Positions 1 to 11,304 of a stretch of DNA of 64,000 bases are shown in pieces. This stretch comes from Owenia fusiformis. Its lineage: Eukaryota > Annelida > Polychaeta > Sabellida > Oweniidae. Each line of letters begins with the position of its first letter. The first letter of the stretch is position 1. The stretch is taken from positions 5,957,730 to 6,021,729 of the forward strand of contig CAIIXF020000007.1 of the NCBI GenBank assembly GCA_903813345.2, written 5' to 3'. The position numbers and the translations under genes are program-made. Below the pieces are notes generated by a model. The model did no database searches. It saw nothing but the letters and a program-made list of their open reading frames with translations, and was not told the DNA's origin.

Positions 1-1632
1 ACAGGCAAACACTTGTGGATAATGTGTGATTTAGTGCAACATGTAAAATGAGAAATATTGCAAGACAACTGTTTTTATTTTTGCATAAATGTAGCACAAG
101 ATGAGAGCAATTAAAATAGAGAACCATTGTTTGATACTCCCATTCAAACCTTTTAAAGCAAGGGGGCTACGGACACTACAGAACATTTTACACTTTCACC
201 AGCTTTTACAAAATCTACTAATGCTGCTGGAGAAGAAACTTGTGTTTCATGCAACCATCATATTTTATGTAATATGTATCAGAATGTGTAATCAAGGCAA
301 CAGATGTATTATCTGACCGTTACATTTTCCTTTCTACCTTGTGAAATTTGTACAATAGATAAAATGGTATTTTCCATAACGAAGAAGACATCTTTTGGAA
401 AAGCCACTGATGATCAGATTTCTATCAAATAAATTGTAAAATGCAGGAAATTAAGTACATTTTTCGACAGCACTAAACAGTTCAACATCTGAAAATTGAA
501 TAATAAAGATATTATTACGTTATGATTAAGGAAAAAGTTAGTGCAACAACATAACGCTGAAATTTACAGTTTTCAGCATATATAATTGGGCCATAACTCC
601 TAAACAGTCAGACCGTCAGACCATGTATACGATGGCGTTTGTAGTGCTACCTTTCAATGTTTATTAAGCCACGATGTCAACAATGATCAGCGATGTTAAC
701 ATGTACAAGTGTACATAGTACAATGATATTGTATGATATAGGCCTTCATTAAACAATACATAATAATACGCTCTACTCTTTCTGAAAGTTTCTCAGTGGT
801 AGTTTTTTCAAACATGAATGGCATTGTGGTTGCCTCTGCGTATTTCAAGATGTTCCAGGAAGATTCTGAATCTGAATGAAGAACATGCATATCTCTAAAC
901 GTGTAAACGCATGCGCAAAGTATAACATTGCAGAAATACATAGGATATTTAATCATGTTTAGCCGATTTTATCCGGGAGAGAAGTCAACGATTTAATGAA
1001 TAAGAGCATGTGTTTTCAATTTTAAACAGATCATTCATCAAATAACCTCGACGATTAACATAAAATAAATTATTTATTTTTTATTTTTTTATGAGAGATG
1101 TGTTATATATATATGTTTGAACCAATGTCAATGCCTGTTGTTCACATTCAGTCTATACTTTTTGGTTAGGATTACTGACGGCCCGGGACTGGCCGGCAGT
1201 GGATCTCTAAAATTCTACTCATAATAATGTATAATGTATTAATGGTAGGCAGGTCAATTAAATTATAACGTATAAAATATCATAATAACTTGTTATTTTA
1301 ATTATTTTAAAGCATGCGGAAATCATTCATTTTTCTAAAAAAGTTTGGTATTGTTTCTCGTTGTTTGTTGCTAAACAAATGTTTATTTGTGATCACTATA
1401 ACATCACAAATACTCACAATAGCAATGTATGACAGGATGGGCAAATTAGAATTACATGTCATGAGACACACCGAATATCAAAATGACAGATCAGATGAGG
1501 TTAGTGCGGCTGTTGCAGAGTGTCACATTAACAGATACATAAGGAGTACCATTGGATTTTATGTACTATCAAGAATAAGTAATAGGACACTGCCAGAGAT
1601 ATACATGGACTCGTATATTGTATGGACAAGGT

Positions 1633-2496
1633 TGTTACGTTCGAAAATAACAGAAAGTAAAAACAGCAATTAAAATACGATAACAATATATTTATATTTT
1701 GAAAACTAAATAATATAACAATAATATAAAGGAGGTTTAATACTTATGTGATGTCCAATCAATGATACGGCTTATTCTTGATGTCGATAAATGTCGTTGA
1801 CGATACTTGAGAATGTTCCGGATCACGAAATGTTTCAATAATCGTTAATAGTTCTCCAATGTTTGTAATAATCCAATAATGTTTGTTGTAATCCTATAAT
1901 GTTCGTATCCAATAATGTTTGATGATAATCCACAAATGTTTGATGATAATCCACAAATGTTTATGATAATCCACGAATATATATGATAATCCGTATATAA
2001 TGTTTGTTGTAATATATGTCCATATAAAGTCCTCAGGTTGTATGTTTGTAGTGTTATAAATGTTCCCACAGTAATTATCTGCTAAGAAGATGTCCTTTTG
2101 ATAAACTTTGAAATTCTGCTTTATTTAGTTCCTTTTAGATGTCCAGTTATGATTACTTAATTATCTGCTAAGGAGAGTCAATGTGCTGTTCTTTTTATAA
2201 TGTGAAAGAATGATCCAGAAACGAATCTTCTGGAACTGCATCTTGATTGGACATCTTTAGTGACATGATTAAATTTTAATGAATGGTTATAATTTCTAGA
2301 ACTATCTGGATGGTCAAGGGTTAATGAATCATTCAGTTCAGTTTTGTTTACTAGATACAGTGTATAATGTCATTGTGACCTTGACCAAAAATCTCTAATG
2401 AAGAATAGCTCAACATATACAGCAAGCATAGATTACAAATTAAACTATAGGTGAATATAGTAGAATATAATATACATGTAACTCACTACTGTAACA
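1633..2496 (-). repeat. 3' LTR of the Gmr1-like element
   Basis: 864 bp, matches 6223-7086 with no difference noticed by eye. It is followed on the plus strand by the polypurine tract complement, which marks it as the 3' LTR in the element's orientation. Confidence 0.92.
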
Positions 2497-2507
2497 CCTC
2501 CCTCCTT
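2497..2507 (-). other. Polypurine tract
   Basis: On the minus strand AAGGAGGGAGG sits directly against the 3' LTR, the place and composition expected of the plus-strand primer of an LTR element. Confidence 0.85.
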
Positions 2508-3150
2508 AAAAGAAAAGTTTTGAATGCAATGAAAAACTTTTACAATAATATCTTGAGTAGCGAGTGTTACAATTTCTAAAAGTGAGGTTGAGACTTACAT
2601 AATATTTGTTTACAATAGTCTTTTTATGTGCAGTATGTTTACAAGTATATAATACTTTCTATCGTTACAGTGTGAGTACAATCTAATAACATATTATGTT
2701 CTTATAATCCCATACTACAATAATATCTACATAAGTTATGCATTAAGTCATAAATACAATACAAGTAATAGATCATATAACATGTACAATAGCATACATT
2801 TTTGAGTCTGACAAACACTAAACTAGTACAATGTTTTAAATTATCACATGATCTTATGTAAGTATGTCTAATAGTACACTCTCATGTTATCAAGTAATCT
2901 TGTGACACTATTTAATGATCACCTATAATGCTCACATAATCGGGATACAATCTTATAGTTCATATAATATCAATTTCAATGTTTAGGCAAATGTTTTTAT
3001 GTACAGTATATAAGTGACAGTTATCTCAAATCTCCAATTTGCCTATCATATAATATAATCTTCATGAGTTAATCATTATAATTTACAATATCTGACTCTT
3101 GAATAACATACATGTATAGTTGTCATTGACATACAAGTTTGGCCTGAGAG

Positions 3151-6117
3151 CTAAGAGCACAAGCTCATGTTGAGTAAAGAAATTTTATCACGTTCAACAT
3201 ACCGTTTCATCATATGTAACTCTCTACACCTCACAGGAGTAGTTTTATCAATGCAAATGAAATCATTCAGCACTGAGTAAGATTGTAAGTTGGATATAAG
3301 CTCCTTTGGTAGCCCAACTAATGTGAAATTGTTGATTTGTGATTTCACAATATACTTGGTTTTGTTATTCCTAAGCATAAGGAGTGATTTTATTTCTGTA
3401 AACTGTGTGGCCATAGACAGAATAGTGAGCAGATATTGATTATTAGATTTTGTTTTTGGTAATGGACCAACACAGTCAATAAGAACCTTACTAAATGGTT
3501 CATCAAATGCAGGTATACGTTGTAAAGGAGTAATTGAGATTTTCTGGTTAGGTTTCCCTACCATTTGACATGTATGACAAGACCTACAATACTCTTGGAC
3601 ATCTTGTTTTATTTTGGGCCAATAGAAATGATTGAGTATTTTATGATATGTTTTAGTTACTCCTAAATGACCTGCCATGGGAGAATCATGAGCTAGACTC
3701 AAGATTTCCTTATGATACGATTTGGGGACAACAATTTGATGTACAATTGCCCAATCATCTTCAGGGGAAGCTTCAGGAGGTCTCCACTTTCGCATTAATA
3801 TGCCATCCTTTTTGTAGAAACAAACAGGGACCTTGTCAGCTTCATCAATAGTAAGACATCTTCTATGAAGATCAATGAGTGATGGATCATGCTCTTGTTC
3901 ATAAATTAACATGTGTTTAGAATGAGGATCATTTTTCAAAGAATCACTATCAGAAATAGAGGATGAAACCTCAGAACTAGAAGAGGATGAAACCTCAGAA
4001 CAAGGAGGGGATGAAACCTCATGAACACTAGCAGAAGAAGATGAAACTTCATCAAGACTAGCAAGAGCGGGCGAAACCGCATTAAAATAGTGATCCTGCT
4101 CAGAAGGTGAATCACCTCTGGCAATAGGCTTTTTCAATGAAGAATTTGCCTCAATAGTTGACTGCTTGGCTCGAACAGAAGGCTGTTTCAATGAAGAATT
4201 TGCCTTTAAAATAGGATAAGGACCATCTTTAACAAGTGGTGAGTGACATTCATCATCAAACAAGGAGCTTAAAAACCCACTATCAAAGTCATCTCCCACA
4301 GACGAATCCCCGCTATCAGCTAACCTTTTAGCCATAGCCCTAGTAACAGCACAAGCAGGATATATATCAGAGTCCTGTTGGACAGAATCCTCAATAGAAC
4401 AAGGCTGATCTGAAACAATGGGGTCTAATGATACCTTACCCCCAGCTAAATCATTGCCTAAAAGCAATGCGACTCCTTCAACGGGAAGTTGTGGCCTAAC
4501 ACCAACAATAACTGGCCCTTTGACTAACTCTGATGTGATATGAATACGATGGAGGGGAACTTTAGTAAAACTTAATTCAATGCCTTGCATCAAAATATGG
4601 GTACCTGTGAATGACTCCTCAGATAGAGGAAGGACACCTTCTAACAACAAAGTCTGAGATGCACCCGTGTCTCTAAGAATCTTAATTGGCTTTGAATTGG
4701 TATCATCACTTGACAGTGACACAGATCCTTCAGACATGAAAGGCTTATAATCCTCCATAATATCACTATGAGTAGATTTCTCAGTATGAGTATATGAATC
4801 CCAAACAATGGGCTTTCTTGAAATGGGAACAGTAGCACAACCATTTGAATGAGCAGAACCAGACATCTCTCTTCTATTCTTAATCCTATAGCATTCAGAA
4901 ATAAGATGACCAGACTTTTTACAATAGTTACAGGTGACATTTGATTTTGGACCTGAAGAATTTGATTGATCTGATTTTGAGCTAGAATTCTGTGATGAAT
5001 TAGACTGGTCTTTTGCTTTGTTTGATCCATTTGATGATGAGGACTGATTTGGTTTTGAATCATATGAAGGTTTGTTACCTTGATAACCTCTAAAGTTGGG
5101 ATTACCTTTGATAAAACTACCCTTATGAGTAAGAGCATAATCATCAGACAGGGTGGCAGCTTGGCTTAAAGTTTCTACCTTGTGTTCATCTAAGTAAGTT
5201 CTAATGTGATACTGAACACAGTTTTTAAATTGTTCTATTAGCATAAGCTCTCTGAGCTTTTTAAACTCTTCAGATACATCTTTAGAGACAAGCCACCTGT
5301 CAAAAAGCTGCTCTTGCTCTCTAGCAAACTCAACATGGGTGTGGTCACTCTGTTTGTGGGCATTTCTAAATTTTTGTCTGTAAGCTTCTGGTACTAGTTC
5401 ATAAGCTTTAAGAATTGCATTTTTAACTAGGTCATAATCAGAGCATACTTCTCCTGAGAGAGAGGCAAATATTTCACTTGCTTTTCCAATGAATACACTC
5501 TGGAGCATAACTGGCCATGCAGATTTAGGCCAGTCTAGGCTCTGAGCAACCTTTTCAAAATGTGTAAAGTATTTATCAACATTTTTCTCTTGAAATTTAG
5601 GTACAAATTTGAGAAATTTTGAAGCGTCAAATCTATTTTCAAAATGTTGATGCATAGTAGCATGTTCATCAGTTTTAGATTGAGCTTCTATTTCCAAACG
5701 TTTTAATTCAATTTCTCTTTGAATTTCTTGTTCTCTCATTTGTCTTTCATTTTCTCTTTTTTCTCTTTCATTTTGCATTTCTAACTCTTTTTCTCTTAAT
5801 TCTTTTTCATTTTGCAACTCTTTTTCTCTCCTTTCATTTTCAAGCTCTTTTTCTCTTATTTCAAGCTCTTTAAGCCTTATAGGATCTACAGGCTCAACAT
5901 GCTGGACTGGCTCTACAATAAGCTTTAATGCTTCTTCTGGTAATATTTCTTCCGCTACCAAATATGGTACCAGAATATTTTTTATTGCACCTTTTCGGTA
6001 TGAAGTTTTTACTGCCAAACCAACATGTTTTGCTAGTGCCAGAAGTTCAGTTTTCTTTAACTTGTCAAACTCCTCCAAAGAGGGCGCTTCTAAAAATGTC
6101 TCAACCTCAAAACTCAT
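3151..6117 (-). mobile_element. gag-protease-integrase region of the Gmr1-like element
   Basis: A 988-codon frame on the minus strand. Parts in order: a short helical N-terminus; a long charged helix rich in E, K and R (about residues 79-142); a SCAN-like gag region (about 170-330, with LRELMLIEQFKN and DDYALTHK); a CCHC zinc knuckle, CNYCKKSGHLISEC (about 395-408); an aspartic protease motif DTGAS (about 485); serine-rich linkers; the zinc-binding HHCC part of an integrase (GHLGVTKTYH and CRSCHTCQM, about 805-850) and the opening of the integrase core. It is a fossil: reverse transcriptase and RNase H parts were not recognised. Between the polypurine tract and this frame (2508-3150) nothing further was identified. 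Confidence 0.85.
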
Positions 6118-6199
6118 TTTTGATTAATTGCTGTCTTCACAATTTAGATATACAATTTTGGAATTTTGAATTTTATGAATTTTAGCTTGTTGTAGTTGT

Positions 6200-6217
6200 A
6201 TCCCGGACGAGCCCCCA
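6200..6217 (-). other. tRNA primer-binding site, proline type
   Basis: On the minus strand, five bases after the 5' LTR, is TGGGGGCTCGTCCGGGAT. This 18-mer is the well-known retroviral proline-tRNA primer-binding site, complementary to the 3' end of tRNA-Pro. Its position next to the LTR supports the element's orientation and boundaries. Confidence 0.9.
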
Positions 6218-6222
6218 ATTTC

Positions 6223-7086
6223 TGTTACGTTCGAAAATAACAGAAAGTAAAAACAGCAATTAAAATACGATAACAATATATTTATATTTTGAAAACTAAA
6301 TAATATAACAATAATATAAAGGAGGTTTAATACTTATGTGATGTCCAATCAATGATACGGCTTATTCTTGATGTCGATAAATGTCGTTGACGATACTTGA
6401 GAATGTTCCGGATCACGAAATGTTTCAATAATCGTTAATAGTTCTCCAATGTTTGTAATAATCCAATAATGTTTGTTGTAATCCTATAATGTTCGTATCC
6501 AATAATGTTTGATGATAATCCACAAATGTTTGATGATAATCCACAAATGTTTATGATAATCCACGAATATATATGATAATCCGTATATAATGTTTGTTGT
6601 AATATATGTCCATATAAAGTCCTCAGGTTGTATGTTTGTAGTGTTATAAATGTTCCCACAGTAATTATCTGCTAAGAAGATGTCCTTTTGATAAACTTTG
6701 AAATTCTGCTTTATTTAGTTCCTTTTAGATGTCCAGTTATGATTACTTAATTATCTGCTAAGGAGAGTCAATGTGCTGTTCTTTTTATAATGTGAAAGAA
6801 TGATCCAGAAACGAATCTTCTGGAACTGCATCTTGATTGGACATCTTTAGTGACATGATTAAATTTTAATGAATGGTTATAATTTCTAGAACTATCTGGA
6901 TGGTCAAGGGTTAATGAATCATTCAGTTCAGTTTTGTTTACTAGATACAGTGTATAATGTCATTGTGACCTTGACCAAAAATCTCTAATGAAGAATAGCT
7001 CAACATATACAGCAAGCATAGATTACAAATTAAACTATAGGTGAATATAGTAGAATATAATATACATGTAACTCACTACTGTAACA
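6223..7086 (-). repeat. 5' LTR of the Gmr1-like element
   Basis: 864 bp, TGTTAC...GTAACA ends, same sequence as 1633-2496. It lies upstream of the gag frame, so it is the 5' LTR in the element's own orientation. It contains several near-repeats of an AATGTTTG/GATAATCC motif. Confidence 0.92.
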
Positions 7087-7204
7087 AGGTGTTATATCTG
7101 CTCTAAGGATCTCTAGGTAGTATTGTAAATTTGAGGAAGGCTAGTCACTGTTGAATATCATTCCCAATCTGGTTGCTTGCGGACAGAGAATAACACTACG
7201 ATAA

Positions 7205-8290
7205 GCTGGCATGCTAGAATTCTATAGCATATAGAGGATATCAAAAGAGGTTCTGTAGTCTATATAGCTAGTATATCAAAAAGCATCCCTTTTGGTACAA
7301 CGTACATAGATTCAATTGATCTTTGATAAAACAAATATTTTCGACTTTAATTGTGTTGATATTAAAAAGCATAGAATCTGCATGTAGTCATTTCAGCTAT
7401 TTAACACCGTTGTAAGAGCAAGCACCGGAAAAATCTAGATCAAAACTAAAGTTTCTTGAATTGTCTTTAAAACAATGCATCGTGGGCTACCCCATACATT
7501 CCATTAATTCCTTGATTGTCAAACCTTTTGAGGGGACTGTAGCACGTACGTGAGTTGAAATTAATTAGGTAGGGATCAAGGAGGGTCATTTTATATCATT
7601 CCCCATCATGTTTATCCAGGATGCTACTAAATAGTCTAACATCTCTTTGAAGCATCGGTGGAGATGTTTTTGAGCGGTAAAAAATAAAGAGCAAAGCTTT
7701 CGTTAAGGGTGGTCGTTTTTGTTACATATTCTACTTTTTCCACAGGAAGTAGTAAATCAGTGCTCTCGATGACCATTTGTCATGGTTTCTTGGATTAGGT
7801 GCATTGCTATGGATTTATTACTCAAACATACCGTATGTTATGAAACTCAAATCACCTTGAAAAAGCCCAAACCTATCCATTTCATGTCTTTAATTCAAAA
7901 ATCTAATTCTCGCCACTTTTTATTAAAGAGGGACATGATCCATAACCCGACAGATCGACGGAGAGTTCTAAAATCAATTTCATTTGATTGTATATCACGA
8001 AATCGTCAGCTATAACATTCGGCTGTTCCACGCCCTCTATTGTGCGCGAATTTGTTGCGTAGTGTCCGTAGCCCTTTCTAGCAAATATACTCCTACACTG
8101 CCAAATAAGGAGATTAATGAACAAGTGTCATCAATAACTTATTTTCAGACATGATGCCATCATCACATATTAGAAACAAAAACATAAAAAGTGCCAAATT
8201 TTCAGAGAACCTATTTATCCTTCCATCTGACAAAATGTCCTTTGAAAAAAGAGCTCACGACAAAACAACATGACAAAACAACACTTTTTA
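7205..8290. other. Unassigned spacer
   Basis: No gene, repeat or RNA was recognised. Short open frames on both strands (about 75 codons) overlap one another and look random. Confidence 0.5.
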
Positions 8291-8449
8291 TGTCACCACC
8301 AAAAGTGGTGACATATTGTTATGGTCTCCGTTTTTTTGCGACGGCGGTTGGTGGTTGGCGGTTGGCGTCCGGCGGTTGGAGGTTGGCGTCTGTAACAATT
8401 TCTTACAACTTCCTATAACTTAACAAATACTGTTTAGACTGACTTCAAT

Positions 8450-9545
8450 TTTTTTCTAAATCATCTACATGTTCTCAGAAGTTCAAATCTGACTTTAGAT
8501 TTGACATTTGACCTTCAATGACCTTCTCAAGGTCAAAAAGGTCTTTTTTCAACTTGCTTCACATTGACTAAAATCTTTTTCAAAATCATCTACATGTTCT
8601 CAGAAATTCAAATCTGACTTTAGATTTGACATTTAACCATCAAATCTGACTTTAGATTTGACATTTGACCTTCAATGACCTTCTCAAGGTCAAAAAAGGT
8701 CAAAAAGGTCTGTTTTCAACTTGCTTCAAATTGACTAAAAATCTTTTTCAAAATCATCTACGTGTTCTCAGAAATTCAAATCTGACTTTAGATTTGACTT
8801 CAGATTTGACATTTGACCTTCAATGACCTTCTCAAAGTCAAAAAAGGTCAAAAAGGTCTTTTTTCAACTTGCTTCAAATTGACTAAATTCTTTTTTTCAA
8901 AATCATCTATACATGTTCTCAGAAATTCAAATCTGACTTTTGATTTGACATTTGACCTTCAATGACCTTCTCAATGTCAAAAAAGGTCAAAAAGGTATTT
9001 TTTCATCTTGCTTCAAATTGACTAATTTTTTTTTCAAAATCATCTACATGTTCTCAGAAATTTAAATATGACTTTAGATTTGACTTTAGATTTGACATTT
9101 GACTCAGAAATTCAAATCTGACTTTAGATTTGACTTCAGATTTGACATTTGACCTTCAATGACCTTCTCAAAGTCAAAAAAGGTCAAAAAGGTCTTTTTT
9201 CAACTTGCTTCAAATTGACTAAATTTTTTTTTCAAAATCATCTACATGTTCTCAGAAATTCAAATCTGACTTTAGATTTGATATTTGACCTTTAATGACC
9301 TTCTCAAGGTCAAAAAAGGTCAAAAAGGTCTGTTTTCAACTTGCTTCAAATTGACCAAATTTTTTTTTCAAAATCATCTACATCTTTTCAGAAGTTTAAA
9401 TTTGACTATACAAGTTCTCAGAAGTTCAAATCTGACTTTAGATTTGACCTTTGACCTTCAATGACCTTTTCTAGGTCAAAAAGGTCTTTTTTCAACTTGC
9501 TTCAAATTGACTAATTTTTTTTTCAAAATCATCTACATGTTCTCA
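8450..9545 (+). repeat. Tandem array, about 145-bp monomer, eight units
   Basis: The landmark CATCTACATGTTCTCAGAA and close variants recur near 8465, 8590, 8757, 8905, 9038, 9240, 9380 and 9528. Each unit also carries TGACCTTCAATGACCTT and runs of AGGTCA. Unit lengths vary from about 125 to 200 bp through local internal duplications. Confidence 0.9.
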
Positions 9546-9817
9546 GAAGTTCTTCTTAAAGGATTACGTCAAGTTTCCCGGACAAAAACAATATGGCGAG
9601 TCAGCTGGATCAGTCCATTTTTAAGAAAAAGGGGAATTTTGTAAATTCTAGTTTATTGAAATCGTCTTGTAGATGAAATGATATTCTACAATGTTTCTGT
9701 CAACAAGAGAGTGAATTACCCAAAGGATGCATGTACATCAGCCAACATAAATCCTTGTATTCATTCAAACTGCTTTGCTTCATTTGTAGGACATTTTATA
9801 AGCCACACCGTGGTCAG

Positions 9818-10852
9818 AGGTAACGCGGCGCAGTCAAGCATATCTGTTCAAAACGAGGCTGCAACGCGGCAAAGACACAAAATGGCCACTCAGTGGAAGG
9901 TCGAAAGGGCGGTATGTTTATTCATAAGCTTCATGCACTAGTTTGTGTCTGCTACAGTTATAATAGCATATACCATTCGGTGGAGAACTTCACAGCGTAT
10001 GTCTATGTGAAGCTTCTTGAAATTTAGTCAATCAGGGAAATACATTCCAAGTCAATCAAAGTCAATCACTTACTGAAATTTGACAATTGTGGCATTTTTC
10101 TAGCTTAAATTCTATGTTTTTGACTTTGTCACTTGACACTTATCTATTTAATCACGTATATACCACGGTAATCTCTATTTCTTCAAAGTTTCATCACTGT
10201 TTGCCTTCTGTTAACCGATTCTGGGTGGAAAACCAGGTATATTTTGGAAACGCAGTTCAGACACTTCGGCAACGCGGGTTCAGACATCATACATATTTGA
10301 CAAAACTGGAAACGCAGTGACAGCAATGCAGCTGATGTTCTATCGTGTATGCCTGCACCGCGTTGCCATACAATTTAATCTATGCTGTCGACGCGTTGCC
10401 ATAATTGCTGAAAATGACTGCGCTGCGTTTCCGGCTAGTTCAATTTTGTAAGCAGATTGCGATGAAAATAAACAAAAGTTTCAATCTTAATTTGTATTGT
10501 ACATTCTATAAGTATCAGGCTATTGAATGTCAATGTTAAATTTGCTCATGAGTGGCGAAATACCTCCTTAATTGGAATAAGAAGATAGGTCAAGAGAAAT
10601 AGGATCGGGAAATCATATCTGCGTTGACTATTTCTTTACTCTGGTCAATGCCTGAACAGAAATATTTTTATAGCTTTACATACCATAAGGGGTTGATCAC
10701 CGAGTGTGAAGCATGAGTTTTCAAAAACTTACCTATGTTTCGAAGAAACAGAGGACGAAGTGCCTCCGATAATTGGAGTTGCCTCCATTTTGTGTCTTTA
10801 CCGCGTTGCAGCCTCGTTTTGAACAGATATGCTTGACTGCGCCGCGTTACCT
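9818..10852. mobile_element. Nested element with about 70-bp terminal inverted repeats
   Basis: AGGTAACGCGGCGCAGTC at 9818 is repeated in reverse complement ending at 10852, and the match continues inward for about 70 bp with few differences. The interior carries further AACGCGG and AACGCAG motifs near both ends. No transposase was found, so this looks like a non-autonomous DNA transposon inserted into the satellite element. The target duplication was not resolved. Confidence 0.7.
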
Positions 10853-11304
10853 ATACCCACCTTGAGCCATGTTGTGTGCTAATACGTGATGGGGTTTAGA
10901 TGTCAAATTCTCCTATTACTCACAAATAGAAGGTCCTAAACTTCCCCAATAAAATGTGAAATTGATTTGTCAAAACAAAAATCTCTATTTTATAAATGTA
11001 TGACGATCTATTCTATACTATTGCTACAAAAACAGGCAGAGGTGTTTACACCACGACCTCAAACCTGGTATACCCTTGAGTTTTATCCCGGATCGTGCCT
11101 TTTATACTAAACGGTGAGCAACACCAAAAACAGGCGTTCGATTTGCTAAACGATATGCGTCAAACTTTAAGGTCAAAAGGTATTTTCCAACTTGCTTTAA
11201 ATTGACCAAATTGTTTTAGGTGGTGACATTTTGTCATGTTAATGCCTTGTAATAAGACTTATTTCGGACCTTTTATGTATGTTCATAACAGAAACATGTA
11301 ACAA

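Larger units (their letters stand above)
1633..7086 (-). mobile_element. LTR retrotransposon, Ty3/Gypsy, Gmr1-like; fossil with incomplete pol
   Basis: A 5,454-bp element on the minus strand, bounded by two 864-bp LTRs that begin TGTTAC and end GTAACA, flanked by the 4-bp target duplication AGGT (1629-1632 and 7087-7090). Primer-binding site, polypurine tract, gag, protease and integrase parts are visible. Reverse transcriptase and RNase H parts were not seen, so it is treated as broken or non-autonomous. The SCAN-like gag and the placing of integrase directly after protease fit the Gmr1-like group, in which integrase precedes reverse transcriptase (known of the family; the assignment is inference). 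The two LTRs look identical by eye, so the insertion is young. Confidence 0.9.
1..7204 (+). repeat. Left copy of a 1.75-kb direct duplication, interrupted by an LTR element
   Basis: Positions 1-1632 and 7087-7204 match 11305-13042 almost base for base in direct orientation. The left edge is cut by the window start, so the true length is unknown. The only clear difference seen by eye, apart from the LTR element, is an 8-bp unit GTCAGACC present twice here (near 606-621) and once in the other copy. Similarity stops after the shared CACTACGATAA at 7204. The duplicated sequence contains short open frames (for example 101-316, 1314-1632) with no recognisable domain; I do not call them genes. The copy may be a true segmental duplication or an unmerged allele. 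Confidence 0.9.
8291..11239 (+). mobile_element. Repeat element with hairpin end and internal satellite
   Basis: The left end carries a perfect hairpin, TGTCACCAC and its complement, at 8291-8313. The right end has GGTGGTGACA (11219-11228), complementary to the left end. After a G-rich stretch with TTGGCG repeats (about 8340-8390) comes an array of a roughly 145-bp monomer, then unrelated inserted sequence, then a last monomer piece at 11160-11220. A second, shorter member with the same ends and monomer lies at 17884-18780, which supports a dispersed transposable unit. No transposase or replicase frame was seen. The class is not determined; a hairpin terminus could suggest a rolling-circle element, but no other Helitron hallmark was verified. 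Confidence 0.6.

Noticed and set aside
101-956. Short frames that are preserved in both duplication copies (101-316, 696-956)
   Set aside because: Preservation follows from the recent duplication; there is no independent sign of coding.
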